From a virus, in IMG/VR virus record IMGVR_UViG_3300020203_000060, positions 1 to 32,865 of that record: DNA of 32,865 nt, one strand, 5' to 3'. Position 1 is the stretch's first letter; each line of letters opens with the position of its first letter. A model generated the notes under the pieces. The model ran no database searches. It worked only from the letters and a program-made list of their open reading frames with translations, and had not been told where the DNA came from. Positions 22,271 through 31,430 of this stretch are shown here, in pieces. The position numbers were made by a program, and so were the translations under genes.

Positions 22271-23251
22271 TTATGCGTCGTAAGCAACAAAGTTAACCGC
22301 TGGGTTATTAGTAGTAAATTGACCAATACCCACGAGGATAGAAGCTTCAATTAACTGATTAACCGCAGTACGTTTTTTTACTGGCTCAAAATTGTACCCT
22401 TTGTACATTCTTAAACGCATGGTACTAGTATTAATTCCGTATGCTCTTTTAGCTCCAATTCTAGCAAGTCCGGAAAATGATTTTCCTGTTGCCAAAACTG
22501 CATCCATTCCTGCAATACTAAATGTTTCAAAGCCTGCATCAACCATAGCTTGATTTTGAGTGTATCTTTGTTTAGCAGATACAGCATCAGCAGCGTAGTT
22601 GAAGAAGTCTTCTCCAAGTAACAACAAATCAGGGCCTTTACCGTTCAATACTACTTTATTCTTATTGAAGCGCAATCTTGATTCGATATTGCTCGCATCT
22701 GTTGCAGAACCGAAAACGGTTCCTAATAGACTTGATTCGTTTCTTAACTGAGTGAAAGTAACTCTTGAAAGTCCGCCCACTGTGCCAGTGCTGTTCGATG
22801 TAGGAATGTAAGTCTGAATCCCTGCAAAGCCTTTACCACCAAACGAAGTACCGTCTGACTGTAAATCAAACTCTACCGCATTTTGCAATGAAGCTTCTGC
22901 TACTTCTGATCTTTCAGAAAGTAAATCTGCCACTGCTGCGTCACCTTGATTCTGTGCCATTTCTAAATCAGTTATGATTGTAGGTACAACAATTATTTTA
23001 GGTGTATAAATAAACTCACTTAAAACTGGATTAGTTCCTAGATCAATTTCTTCTGTTTCATTGATTCTTTGTACGAACGCATTTTGAGCAAATCTTGTAG
23101 GCTCTAAAATGTTTTTTCCACCTGGGATAACTTTAATGTTCCCCTTTTTCTTCATGTGGTAGAGTATCGGATCATTATCCGATACTAAATCAGAAAGTTT
23201 CTTCTCACGAAACTCCCAAGTTGTTGCTAATAGTTCTTCTGCTGATGCCAT
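22271..23251 (-). CDS. major capsid protein, HK97-fold type (326 aa)
   Basis: Follows a scaffold-like gene and precedes a decoration-like gene, the standard order. The sequence fits HK97-fold capsid proteins: N-terminal arm, E-loop/spine region with FVQRINETEEIDLG and the LSEFIYTPKIIVVPTIIT strands, a central helix (LLSERSEVAEASLQNAV), LQSDGTSFGGKGFAGIQTYI, and late A-domain elements (GPDLLLLGEDFFNY, KKRTAVNQLIEASILVG). The strongest ribosome site in the late block (AGAGGAGAA) suits a major protein. Confidence 0.85.
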   Translation of the reverse strand: MASAEELLATTWEFREKKLSDLVSDNDPILYHMKKKGNIKVIPGGKNILEPTRFAQNAFVQRINETEEIDLGTNPVLSEFIYTPKIIVVPTIITDLEMAQNQGDAAVADLLSERSEVAEASLQNAVEFDLQSDGTSFGGKGFAGIQTYIPTSNSTGTVGGLSRVTFTQLRNESSLLGTVFGSATDASNIESRLRFNKNKVVLNGKGPDLLLLGEDFFNYAADAVSAKQRYTQNQAMVDAGFETFSIAGMDAVLATGKSFSGLARIGAKRAYGINTSTMRLRMYKGYNFEPVKKRTAVNQLIEASILVGIGQFTTNNPAVNFVAYDA

Positions 23252-23256
23252 ATAAA

Positions 23257-24315
23257 TTATTCTCCTCTGTGTTTACGAATCGCTGCTAATGCAGCATCTC
23301 TTCTATCAGCATAAAGTGGCGTTGCTCCGCCTGTCTTTGCTGCTAAGGCTGTGCGCCCTGGTACGGATGCACTTGCTCTAATGTTATTTGTTTTAAATTG
23401 ATTGCTTTTTGGTACCTGTGGCAACTCACGTGATTCAGAAACCTTTCCTCCAAAATACTTGTATGCCTGAATTAGCGCATCAGTATAGGTAGCATCGGGA
23501 TTCTGCGTTCTAACGTTGGATAGAAACTGTTTTGATAATTCAGTTTGTCCGCCTACGAGGGAACCGATATTGCTGGCTAGTTTAATTCCTTCCTCTGTAT
23601 TACTAATACTCGGGAATTTCTTACTGCCTGCTTCATTTGTAGTATTCTCAAAGTCACTCCAATGAGATTCAAAAGATGTCTTAAACAACTCTTGAGATTC
23701 TCGATCTTCCGCTTCTCTTCTACTACTCAATTCATATTTTATATCGGATATATCTTTTTGTATAGTAGGATCCGAAATTATTTTCTCTGCTGCATTTTCT
23801 GCCTGCGTTTTAGTCCAACCATCAAGCTGCTTAGCTTTTACAAACTCTGATATAAATTCGTTCGGGTTACTCTCTGCTGCTTTGTAAAGTTGAATAGCTT
23901 TGAACATAGCAGTACGAGGATCTACTCCTTTGCCGTCCATAGCTTTTAAATATGGCGCAACATCTTGCTCCATTTGTCGATAATGCTTTACGTCTTCTGC
24001 TTCTTTTCTAATGGAATCAAACCATTTTTGTCTTTTTGAATGTAGCTTTAAAGTAGCTTCTTGTTGTTTGCGTGATAAGACTTTAAAATCTTCTTTGTCT
24101 TCTGATTCCCATTCTGCTGGTGCGTTTAAAGAAGGTTCTTCTGCTACAATCTCAGCCTTAGGCTCCTTAGCTTCTGTTTCTTCTTTGTTCAGCTTAGAGA
24201 TGGCTTTCTCCATCGCTGCACGCCTGTCATTGTGTACCTCTTCTCTCCTGTCACTAGGTGCTGCTTTTTCTTCTGTGTTCTCTACTACTTCACTTCCCTG
24301 TAATTCCGTGGTCAT
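23257..24315 (-). CDS. scaffolding-like protein (352 aa)
   Basis: Acidic, highly charged and largely helical, rich in Glu, Lys, Ala and Ser, directly upstream of the capsid gene. The first ~75 residues are disordered (EKAAPSDRREEVHNDRRAAM). Helices follow (KHYRQMEQDVAPYLKAMDGK, FKAIQLYKAAE), and the C-terminus is basic (LYADRRDAALAAIRKHRGE), the usual capsid-binding end. These are hallmarks of procapsid scaffolds, which guide capsid assembly and then leave. No protease motif is seen. Confidence 0.78.
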   Translation of the reverse strand: MTTELQGSEVVENTEEKAAPSDRREEVHNDRRAAMEKAISKLNKEETEAKEPKAEIVAEEPSLNAPAEWESEDKEDFKVLSRKQQEATLKLHSKRQKWFDSIRKEAEDVKHYRQMEQDVAPYLKAMDGKGVDPRTAMFKAIQLYKAAESNPNEFISEFVKAKQLDGWTKTQAENAAEKIISDPTIQKDISDIKYELSSRREAEDRESQELFKTSFESHWSDFENTTNEAGSKKFPSISNTEEGIKLASNIGSLVGGQTELSKQFLSNVRTQNPDATYTDALIQAYKYFGGKVSESRELPQVPKSNQFKTNNIRASASVPGRTALAAKTGGATPLYADRRDAALAAIRKHRGE

Positions 24316-24691
24316 TTATCATCTCCATTGTTATTTGTTTAATATACTCTGCCGTTATTCGTTCTCTCTTTTCTCTCCGCTCTGAGATTGATAGATGTTT
24401 ATCCTGCGCCTCTCTTCTTAAACTTTCTTTATACGCTGGACTTCTCGGGTGCATGCCATTTTCTAATGCGGATTTTGCTTTTCTCATGGCTTGTAATCTA
24501 TCTAGTTTTAATACGCCTTTTTTTTCTTCTATGTTTTCTTTCCTTGCTCTCTGTACTGTGCCTGATGTTACATAACCAGTTTCCTTATCCCACTTCGCCC
24601 ACTGACTGCGAGACTCTGTATAAAGCCCTGTTCCTGGGTGTATTGCTGCTGGGATTGTGTCTTGAATTACAAAGTGCGTTCTATTCCTCAT
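24290..24691 (-). CDS. hypothetical basic protein (133 aa)
   Basis: Three consecutive ATGs follow a GAGG site; ATG 24691 has the best spacing of six bases. The gene overlaps its neighbours by 11 and 26 bases. Residues ~30-60 include SQWAKWDKETGYVTSGTVQR, and a Lys/Arg-rich helix follows (RLQAMRKAKSALENGMHPRS). The end is helical (ITAEYIKQITMEMINDHG). No family recognised. Placed just before the scaffold, it may aid head assembly. Confidence 0.6.
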   Translation of the reverse strand: MRNRTHFVIQDTIPAAIHPGTGLYTESRSQWAKWDKETGYVTSGTVQRARKENIEEKKGVLKLDRLQAMRKAKSALENGMHPRSPAYKESLRREAQDKHLSISERREKRERITAEYIKQITMEMINDHGITGK

Positions 24692-24875
24692 CATCATCCT
24701 CAATTAATAGCGTTAATATTATATCTAAATCTTTTTTCTTCTTTCTCTCTAGCCGTCTTCTAGTTGTAACTTCTCGTAGCTTATGAATCCCTTCATGTTC
24801 TAAATTAGGCGCAGGCGTAGGGCTGGGGAAATTACCGCTGCCGCTTCTACTACGCAAATAAAACAAAAGCGTCAT
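24681..24875 (-). CDS. hypothetical small protein (64 aa)
   Basis: Hydrophobic/basic start (TLLFYLRSRSGSGNFPSPTP), a basic centre (TTRRRLERKKKKDLD), and an acidic end (IEDDDEE). The opposite charges within one short chain suggest self-pairing or nucleic-acid contact. It starts three bases after the previous stop with no clear ribosome site, so coupling is likely. No family recognised. Confidence 0.5.
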   Translation of the reverse strand: MTLLFYLRSRSGSGNFPSPTPAPNLEHEGIHKLREVTTRRRLERKKKKDLDIILTLLIEDDDEE

Positions 24876-24878
24876 ATT

Positions 24879-25067
24879 TTAGCCGAATAAATGCCCCATT
24901 AAAAACCCGATGCTAAAAGGAATTACTGCGTATCGTTTTGATAATCTAATAATAGTTTGAGAAATAGTATTATCATCTACTCTGTCGGCGTATAAAAAAA
25001 CATCCCATAGCAAGGCTATGATAACTATTAAACCCAATGTTACTTCTACTAAATGAACGCTGTTCAT
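24879..25067 (-). CDS. small two-helix membrane protein (62 aa)
   Basis: Two hydrophobic segments (about residues 6-27, VEVTLGLIVIIALLWDVFLY, and 47-61, YAVIPFSIGFLMGHLF) with a charged middle (DRVDDNTISQTIIRLSKR). The layout suggests an inner-membrane protein, perhaps holin-like or an exclusion factor. Its place in the head cluster, far from the lysis genes, is unusual. Its ATG overlaps the stop of the 45-residue gene upstream (ATGA). Confidence 0.6.
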   Translation of the reverse strand: MNSVHLVEVTLGLIVIIALLWDVFLYADRVDDNTISQTIIRLSKRYAVIPFSIGFLMGHLFG

Positions 25068-25201
25068 TTAGTTTCTTCCTTTTTTAATGCTTGCTGCTTT
25101 TGCATCTCTATCATGATTGCTTGATTCACATGCTTTAATTGCTCTTGCAACATCTCAAGCTTTGTAATTATCTCACCTTTTTTCTGGTATAATTCTTCCA
25201 T
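25064..25201 (-). CDS. 45-residue coiled-coil small protein
   Basis: A short gene with a good AAGGAAACT ribosome site and an ATGA overlap with the next gene. The protein is one continuous charged helix, MEELYQKKGEIITKLEMLQE at the start and a Gln/Lys-rich end. Hydrophobic residues recur at coiled-coil spacing. It probably dimerises, perhaps with the coupled membrane protein downstream. No family recognised. Confidence 0.6.
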   Translation of the reverse strand: MEELYQKKGEIITKLEMLQEQLKHVNQAIMIEMQKQQALKKEETK

Positions 25202-25208
25202 AGTTTCC

Positions 25209-26033
25209 TTAATATAAATTATTTACCGTACCGCCCGAATCTTTGTACACTAATTTACTCGCCGTTGTCGAGTAGTAAACAGAATCGTTCGCCGCGTCTG
25301 CATTAGCCAAACTTGCTGGCTGCAAAGCTCCGTTAAATCTGATTGTTTCCGAAATTATTAAACGTGTAAGGTTATTAGTCATCAATCTAATTTCATTCTG
25401 AAACGTGGCTGCAATTTTTAATCCTACAGCTTGATTTTTTTCGTATGAAATATAAGCGTACTCTACATCTAATTCAGTAAAACTTATTTTACCTAAGCTA
25501 TCCAGTCCACAGTTTAAAGTAAAAGTTGAATTTTGAACGGTTACATTACTCGCAAATTTAAAAGCATTTCTGTCTGCACATTTTAAAATAATATTTTCTG
25601 CGCCGTCTGTTGTGTCTGGAAATAAACCAGTATATCCGCTCGGTCCGTTTCTTGTAAAAAACGGTGCAATTAAACCTGAGGTAAAGATAGGTGTGGAATT
25701 AAAATTAACATCACCTGAAACGTCCATCGAATTAGTAACTAGCAAAGATTTTGCAACAAAATTATTATAGGATCTTACCTCTCCGTTAGATGAAGAAATA
25801 TGTAAATCGGGGAATGCTTCCGTAGGTCTTGAAAACAATAAAGCCGTATCGCCATCAATTGCCCCCGTTCGAATTATATGACTGTTGTTTGTCGCAACAA
25901 AAGTTAAAGGTTCAGCACCCCAATTTTTAGTCATGTTTGCAAGAGGCAATACTCCGGTAACTCCGCCCGCAAGATTAACAGGGGATCCATTATCATCAGG
26001 TAGTCCAGTATATAAATTCGTGATGTACGCCAT
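25209..26033 (-). CDS. fibre-like or receptor-binding virion protein (274 aa)
   Basis: Beta-rich and Asn/Thr/Ser-rich. The C-terminus has the pattern common in phage fibres and appendages: FNGALQPASLANADAAND, then SVYYSTTASKLVYKDSGGTV, a short 'display' strand pair. The N-terminus (YITNLYTGLPDDNGSPVNLA) is of virion attachment type. It lies between the portal and scaffold genes, not with tail genes, so a head fibre is also possible. No enzyme motif. Confidence 0.65.
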   Translation of the reverse strand: MAYITNLYTGLPDDNGSPVNLAGGVTGVLPLANMTKNWGAEPLTFVATNNSHIIRTGAIDGDTALLFSRPTEAFPDLHISSSNGEVRSYNNFVAKSLLVTNSMDVSGDVNFNSTPIFTSGLIAPFFTRNGPSGYTGLFPDTTDGAENIILKCADRNAFKFASNVTVQNSTFTLNCGLDSLGKISFTELDVEYAYISYEKNQAVGLKIAATFQNEIRLMTNNLTRLIISETIRFNGALQPASLANADAANDSVYYSTTASKLVYKDSGGTVNNLY

Positions 26034-26034
26034 T

Positions 26035-26334
26035 TTATGTGTAAGTTAAAGAAGCTCTATTATTCCAAATCTGATCAAAATTAAAAGGATCGGATGCAAA
26101 TCTTCTTTTTAATGTCGAAGCTTGATCTCTGATAATAAACCAAGAGGCAGTAGAGTCCGCGGAGCCTCTTACTGCATAGCCTGTATATGTAAAATCTCCT
26201 GACACTGCTTGATTAGAAATAAACGGTAGAATAGCGCAAATAGATTGTACTTCCGCATTATCGCTTAGCTTAGCAACGGCTACTGGGTAGCTGCTAAGCG
26301 GTGTATTCCCTACAGATTGAAACGTACTAGCCAC
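26035..26334 (-). CDS. conserved small virion-associated protein (99 aa)
   Basis: Starts with GTG 26334 behind GGAGAGTTAATTA; no ATG suits. The sequence fits a small phage protein pattern: GYAVRGSADSTASWFIIRDQ, then a basic strand, then FNFDQIWNNRASLTYT at the end. Homologous-looking proteins (xPGxxxxxxxWxI ... F...WdxRasxxY) occur near fibre and portal genes in many phages, with an unknown role. Probably a virion component paired with the fibre-like protein. Confidence 0.68.
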   Translation of the reverse strand: MASTFQSVGNTPLSSYPVAVAKLSDNAEVQSICAILPFISNQAVSGDFTYTGYAVRGSADSTASWFIIRDQASTLKRRFASDPFNFDQIWNNRASLTYT

Positions 26335-26337
26335 TAA

Positions 26338-28893
26338 TTAACTCTCCTTGTCGTCGTCTTGCTGCGTTGATTCTGCTCCCAAAATCTCGCCTTTAGAATC
26401 TCTAATTATCGTTGTAATTTTCTTAGTCTTTTTTGGTGTTGGCACCTGAACCGTTATCTGTGGAGCTGGTATCTTAGCTGATAATTTAGTATCCATTTCT
26501 TGCTGCTTATTCTTAATACTAATCATACTATGCAGAACATTAAACTCATGCTCAGATTGTAATCTCTGCTCTGTCATTAGTTTTTCTTTCTCGTCCATTT
26601 CCACTTTGTAAGCCTTGAGAGATAATTCTACTTCTGCAAGCTGTTTATTCTCGTCCGCTATTTGTTTATCAAGCGCAATCTTAAATTGCTCTAGCTGTGA
26701 AGCCGTTGAGCTGTCTTGTGCTTTTAGCAATAACTCTTCTCTCTTTAAATCTATCTGTGCTTTGCTTAACTCAATATCTGCGTTAATTCTTGCAATAGAT
26801 TGCTGTAGTTTAGCGTATTCTATGCTTTGAAGTCCTTGCTGTTTCATCTGCTCCATCTGCGTTTCGATAGATACAATTCTTTCAGCCTGTTGTAACTTCA
26901 TCATCTCTACTTGCTGCGCTTGCTGCTCAATTACTACGCTATCTTGAATTTCTCTAGTCTTTACTGCTTTATCAAATTCAAATTTAGCAATTTCTAACTC
27001 ATGACTTGCTGCATCTTTATCAAACGGTGGAGGTTGATTAGCGGCTGCTTCTGCGTTCTGCTTTGTTTGCTCAATTGCATCATCAATACTTGCAGTAATT
27101 TCCGTTTGGAAAAGCTTAGACTGTCTATAGCCTTGAATTAAATACTTCATGGCGTGTAGATTTACCTTTGCTATTCCTGGGGCTTGCTCTACACTTGCAT
27201 TAGTTTTCTCAATTGCTGTAGTAATTGCATTCACTAAATCCTTTCTCATTTGAATGTCATACGCTTCGTTCATCGCAATCATAGAATCAGTTTGTAGCTC
27301 TACTCTAAACCTTCCTCTTCTATCATCTTGCAATAATTTTAAATCATTTTGATAAGTACCTTGTGCTTCTGGGTCTAAAGTTTCAGGCATAATGTAGCGT
27401 TCTAAAGTTTCGTCTGAGAAATTCTTTAACGCCATTTCGCACATTAATTCAATAGTGTTTTGCGCAAATTCTTGCATTTTATATTGCATCGTAGCAATTT
27501 GATTTAGAGCGTACTTTTCTTTTAGCTGCTGCTCTCCAAATGTTCTTTCAACTCCATCAGTTAAACCTCTAAGTAAATCAGATGTTCCGGTTTGCTGGTA
27601 ATAATCTTGTAAAACGGCTGAAAACTGCTCTGAGATAATGCCTAAAGATGCGGCTAACTCTTGTGTCGGTAAGTACTGGAGAACTCCTTGTAGAGAGCCG
27701 CCTTCTGCTGCTAATGCTTGTGATAGATTCGTAACTGCGTAGGCATCCATAGTAGCAGATTCGCTTAGAGCTGATTTTAATCCTTCAATGTTAGAATCAA
27801 AAAGACAAACGGCTTTTACTGCCTTAGCCATCGCTCTACGTTTTTGGAATAAAACATTAGCTATATTTAATAAATCTTCTACTTGATAATGTTCAGGGGT
27901 AGGCCAAAACTCATCGGTTGATTGATTAATGATCATCGGTGGAGGACATGGAAAAAATCCTGATAGTTTATATAATCCGCTTGGCTTAGCTTCTTGCTGC
28001 CCTTCTGTTTCTTCCTTATTCTCGTCTAAATCTTTAATGCTCAAAGGTTTAATAAAGTCTCTTCCACCATCTAGGAACCAAACTACTTCCTTCTCTAACT
28101 CATCCCATAGCTCTATCACTTTAAAGCTCTTGTCGTCGTTATTTGAACGTCTAGAGTCATCTTCTGAGCGTGTTTCTAAGGCTCCTTTGCCGTAGATTTT
28201 TATAAATTCTCTTTTGGAATAATGATTCTCAAAAAACACTTGCTTAGTGTTAGATCCATCCCATCGTGTTACGTCTCCTGAGATCTTAAAGTTTTTATAA
28301 TAAACTGACTCTAAAATAATTCTTTCATTTTCTACGGTTACGTAGTTGTCAGTTTGAAGATAAACTCCGTTCCTATCTTGTTGTAACATCTGTGGGTTTA
28401 TCTGCTGACCACTTGGATCTAAATAAATAGGCTGCTGTGTTTGCTCATCCATAGCCGCAGGCTGTAGGTATATCTTTTCTTTTTCTTCTGACTCTTCAAC
28501 CCTATAGTAAGTTCTGCACGTGGAAAAATTAGTAGCTAAAAAATCGTCTCGGCTGCAACTCATTACGTCATAAAAATTAGTGTCTTTAATCAGTCCTAAA
28601 GATAATCTCTCTTTTAAAACTGCGGCTCTTGCTCCCTGTCCGTCTCTTCCGTCTTGAGTAGTATCTAGCCCAATTGGAATTGGTATTCTGCTAAAAACTA
28701 TCGGTTGACGTATCTTAAAAGTGCTATACCATAAGGGAAATCTAGGGTTTAGTTTATTTTCGGCTAATAGTTTTCCATCTTTGCCACGTCGCTTAATTTC
28801 TCCCCAGGATCGATCTGCTAGCGCAAGAAAGTCTTCCGCAAATTCTTTTGCGTTCAAATACCCAGCGTTTGCTTCTTCAATTGTAAGTTCCAT
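26338..28893 (-). CDS. portal protein, P22-type (851 aa)
   Basis: Long portal of the P22 gp1 class, forming the ring through which DNA is packaged and released. Family features: RFPLWYSTFKIRQPIVFSRI near residue 55, the wing region with tandem strands, FFPCPPPMIINQSTDEFWPT near 330, and DLLRGLTDGVERTFGEQQLK near 460. Residues ~620-800 form a long charged coiled coil, consistent with a C-terminal barrel as in P22. Its length exceeds the usual ~725 residues of P22 portals. Its start overlaps the terminase end by 17 bases, with AGCAGGGA as ribosome site. Confidence 0.88.
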   Translation of the reverse strand: MELTIEEANAGYLNAKEFAEDFLALADRSWGEIKRRGKDGKLLAENKLNPRFPLWYSTFKIRQPIVFSRIPIPIGLDTTQDGRDGQGARAAVLKERLSLGLIKDTNFYDVMSCSRDDFLATNFSTCRTYYRVEESEEKEKIYLQPAAMDEQTQQPIYLDPSGQQINPQMLQQDRNGVYLQTDNYVTVENERIILESVYYKNFKISGDVTRWDGSNTKQVFFENHYSKREFIKIYGKGALETRSEDDSRRSNNDDKSFKVIELWDELEKEVVWFLDGGRDFIKPLSIKDLDENKEETEGQQEAKPSGLYKLSGFFPCPPPMIINQSTDEFWPTPEHYQVEDLLNIANVLFQKRRAMAKAVKAVCLFDSNIEGLKSALSESATMDAYAVTNLSQALAAEGGSLQGVLQYLPTQELAASLGIISEQFSAVLQDYYQQTGTSDLLRGLTDGVERTFGEQQLKEKYALNQIATMQYKMQEFAQNTIELMCEMALKNFSDETLERYIMPETLDPEAQGTYQNDLKLLQDDRRGRFRVELQTDSMIAMNEAYDIQMRKDLVNAITTAIEKTNASVEQAPGIAKVNLHAMKYLIQGYRQSKLFQTEITASIDDAIEQTKQNAEAAANQPPPFDKDAASHELEIAKFEFDKAVKTREIQDSVVIEQQAQQVEMMKLQQAERIVSIETQMEQMKQQGLQSIEYAKLQQSIARINADIELSKAQIDLKREELLLKAQDSSTASQLEQFKIALDKQIADENKQLAEVELSLKAYKVEMDEKEKLMTEQRLQSEHEFNVLHSMISIKNKQQEMDTKLSAKIPAPQITVQVPTPKKTKKITTIIRDSKGEILGAESTQQDDDKES

Positions 28894-30355
28894 TCCCTGC
28901 TTCTTTCATAATGTCCATCGGCGTTCTTTTTTGCTTAATGGCTTTTTTAATTTGTAACCCTGTAGGTATCGGCGCATCTCTAATAATTGTGTGAGCTATT
29001 GAGCCGTACCTAACAACGTCGGCAATATGTGTAGCTTCTCCATGCTCTGATGCATCTTCTCTTGCTTTATTTTCTGCTGGGTGACGTGGAAGCATGGGGA
29101 TATAATCTCTTGTAAATTTACACGATTGCATTACATATAATAGAGGGTATCTCGTTTTGTCTTCTTCGTCCAGAGTGATACCAATTAAACGATCTCTCAT
29201 CATCGACCAACCTGCTACTCGTGCGTCATTTGCTAAAGTTAATGGTACTAAGTTTTTTAAAAACTTTCTTGCAATTGTTTCTTCTCCTCTATCAGCAAAT
29301 GGAAATCTGTCTGTAAGCGTTGGTTGTTTCCAATATTGTTTTTCAGTGCGCTGTAAAATTCCTGTGGCAATATCTTCGTTTCTCATTCTTATCCCCTTGG
29401 AGCTGTCATCAGGATCGCACCCGTACCATTCTCGATACGCTATTAAAGAACCTCTAGGAATATAAGTTTTTCCAAGTCTCGCACCGTCTGAGTAAGCAAA
29501 CCAAATAACTGCAAACGGATCTCCTGAACCCCAATCGAAGGCTCGAAATCTAAACCAGTGATCTGGAATTTTTGCATCTGGAATAACATGCCTGGCTTCA
29601 TCCCATTCAGGGAAGAAATCACCCATAGGCGCATCCCAGTCGCCCTCAATTAAAGCCTTAGCTGTGCCTGCATCAAAGGCTGCTAATCGTCCTTTCTGCG
29701 CTGCTTTGTCTGCTGATGGATTGTCATCAATTCTTGAGGGAATAAACTGCCGTAAAAATCCATCTACTGGCTCAATCTCCCACGCTGGACGAGCTTTGAT
29801 AAACGCTCTTCTAAAATATCCCAAGGAGGCACCAATAGGATTAGCTGTGTAAATAATTTTAGGGAATTGGTCTTTATATTTAGCTGGAAGAGTGGCTTTA
29901 AATTCTGCCGACATTCTGCACCAACCACGAAATGCATTAATTAATCTTGCACTTATTTGAGTAGCCTCATCTATTACGATTACGTGAGTGCCTGAACCTT
30001 GCGCTGTTGTAAACTGTCTCTCATCTTGGCAATGCTGCAAGAAAATCATTGAGCCGTTAAAAAGAAACTTGATGCTGTCCTTAGTAATGGAAACTAATCC
30101 CACTTTAACTAGTGGAGCAAGTAGCACTACAAAGCCGTCATCTCCGTAGACATGATTTTTTAAAATATCTGAAAATTTCTTTCTAATTAAAGTGCATTGT
30201 AAGTTAGAAATTTCTATACACCATCTACTGAGTGCTCGCCTTGCAAATGCGCTTTTACCCCCCTCCGAAGCACCGCCGAAGAGTGTTTCTGTCGATTTAG
30301 ACCGAAATGCTTCGAGCTGGCGAGGGTGCATTGATAAATCTAAAGTTAAGTCCAT
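28877..30355 (-). CDS. terminase large subunit (492 aa)
   Basis: The DNA-packaging motor. Walker A is GGASEGGKS at 27-35, a variant with Glu-Gly-Gly before the Lys typical of one terminase group. Walker B is VIVIDE, with D129 and E130. The nuclease domain starts near FRAFDWGSGDPFAVIWFAY, its Asp being a metal ligand, and a late Asp in HIADVVRYG completes the site. Length is normal for the family. It follows the small terminase gene with no spacing and precedes the portal. Confidence 0.93.
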   Translation of the reverse strand: MDLTLDLSMHPRQLEAFRSKSTETLFGGASEGGKSAFARRALSRWCIEISNLQCTLIRKKFSDILKNHVYGDDGFVVLLAPLVKVGLVSITKDSIKFLFNGSMIFLQHCQDERQFTTAQGSGTHVIVIDEATQISARLINAFRGWCRMSAEFKATLPAKYKDQFPKIIYTANPIGASLGYFRRAFIKARPAWEIEPVDGFLRQFIPSRIDDNPSADKAAQKGRLAAFDAGTAKALIEGDWDAPMGDFFPEWDEARHVIPDAKIPDHWFRFRAFDWGSGDPFAVIWFAYSDGARLGKTYIPRGSLIAYREWYGCDPDDSSKGIRMRNEDIATGILQRTEKQYWKQPTLTDRFPFADRGEETIARKFLKNLVPLTLANDARVAGWSMMRDRLIGITLDEEDKTRYPLLYVMQSCKFTRDYIPMLPRHPAENKAREDASEHGEATHIADVVRYGSIAHTIIRDAPIPTGLQIKKAIKQKRTPMDIMKEAGNGTYN

Positions 30356-30688
30356 CTATTTGGATTCTTGAATTGATATTTTTATCCCTTCCGCCGCTGT
30401 TAAAGCTACCTCCGTTTTCTCTCGCCACTGTAGACGTGTTTTACAAAGAAATATAATCATTGCTATGTTCCCCCTGCTTGCTGCTCCAAACGCCCAACCT
30501 GCAACCTTAGCGTTCGCCGTTGCTATCCCTCTTTTCAATTCTGTTGGGAAATATTTTTGTATTGTACATTCTCCGCATTCCATAATTGTGGCTATTTGGT
30601 CGGCTGGCAAGCCTACGCCTGCAAGTGATTCTACTTTTCGTTTGTCTTCTGGCGTGGCTTTTGAGTATTTATGTGGTTTGGGTGCCAT
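30356..30688 (-). CDS. terminase small subunit-like protein (110 aa)
   Basis: Helix-turn-helix at residues ~17-50: KRKVESLAGVGLPADQIATI, then the recognition part with CTIQKYFPTELKRG. The second half (ANAKVAGWAFGAASRGNIAM, FLCKTRLQWREKTE) matches the common small-terminase pattern in which a DNA-recognition head is followed by an oligomerising helix pair. It would choose the packaging start and pass DNA to the large subunit. It overlaps the upstream gene by 20 bases with GAGG ahead of the start. Confidence 0.85.
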   Translation of the reverse strand: MAPKPHKYSKATPEDKRKVESLAGVGLPADQIATIMECGECTIQKYFPTELKRGIATANAKVAGWAFGAASRGNIAMIIFLCKTRLQWREKTEVALTAAEGIKISIQESK

Positions 30689-31430
30689 TGAATACCTCGC
30701 CGTTGATTTGTTGGAGCGTATCGGTCGGTATTGCGCCGCCTTTTCCAGCCTGGGGAGGCTGCTGTTTTACTTTTAAACTAGATACGCATTTTTTACCCAA
30801 GTACATTTTTGCTCCCCTGCGCTCTATTTCTGAATATGGCAGAATCGGAACGGTTAAATCTTTCTGTTTCTCAGGATCTAGAAAGTAGATGTATTTAATT
30901 TGAAAGCCTTCAATTGGCTCGCTTTTTATTATTGAACTTAAATATCTTCCGTTGATCCTTTTATCATCTAGCGACCTTTTCACTACGATCCGACCATTTT
31001 CTAATCGCCTTATACTCGTATTCTTTTTTATGGCGATTAAGTAAAACCCTACTGCTCTATAAATTGTGCCATCCCCACACTGACAACAATCGGCAAAAGT
31101 CTGAATCCACTTAACATGCGGATACTTCTTTTTAATCATCCTTAGTGCAATCGCTAGGCATCTACTTTCTGCATTTTTCGGTAAACTAGGAGCGAAGGCC
31201 ATGCGGTTAAGCTCTAGCATTCCGCCCCATTCCGTATTTTTGACTATTCCGATCGCTTTATTCTTGTCCATCGGGCTGCCAAAGGACATAGCCCCCATGA
31301 GTGCTTTGCCCTTAAATACTCCAAAGTGTAGGTTGCTGTTCATCACCACCTTGCCCGAATAGTGATAGCGTTTGACTATAGCGTTCGCGGACTTGGCATC
31401 AATTAAATTAATTATTAAATCTTTAACCAT
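30669..31430 (-). CDS. Mom-like DNA modification protein, GNAT-type (253 aa)
   Basis: Resembles phage Mu Mom and its relatives, which modify adenines in phage DNA (methylcarbamoyl group) and so protect it from host restriction. Recognisable parts: LHFGVFKGKALMGAMSFGSP near residue 35, LELNRMAFAPSLPKNAESR near 73, and a core with WIQTFADCCQCGDGTIYRA near 108. The last ~50 residues include the GKGGAIPTDTLQ tail also seen in other phage proteins of this kind. No Com-like activator is visible. A ParB-like gene overlaps its start by eight bases and the small terminase start lies inside its end, so it is expressed with the packaging genes. Confidence 0.72.
   Translation of the reverse strand: MVKDLIINLIDAKSANAIVKRYHYSGKVVMNSNLHFGVFKGKALMGAMSFGSPMDKNKAIGIVKNTEWGGMLELNRMAFAPSLPKNAESRCLAIALRMIKKKYPHVKWIQTFADCCQCGDGTIYRAVGFYLIAIKKNTSIRRLENGRIVVKRSLDDKRINGRYLSSIIKSEPIEGFQIKYIYFLDPEKQKDLTVPILPYSEIERRGAKMYLGKKCVSSLKVKQQPPQAGKGGAIPTDTLQQINGEVFNGTQTT

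Noticed and set aside
29443-29649. Left-reading 68-residue frame inside the large terminase gene
   Set aside because: An alternate frame of a well-supported gene, without ribosome site or recognisable protein features.
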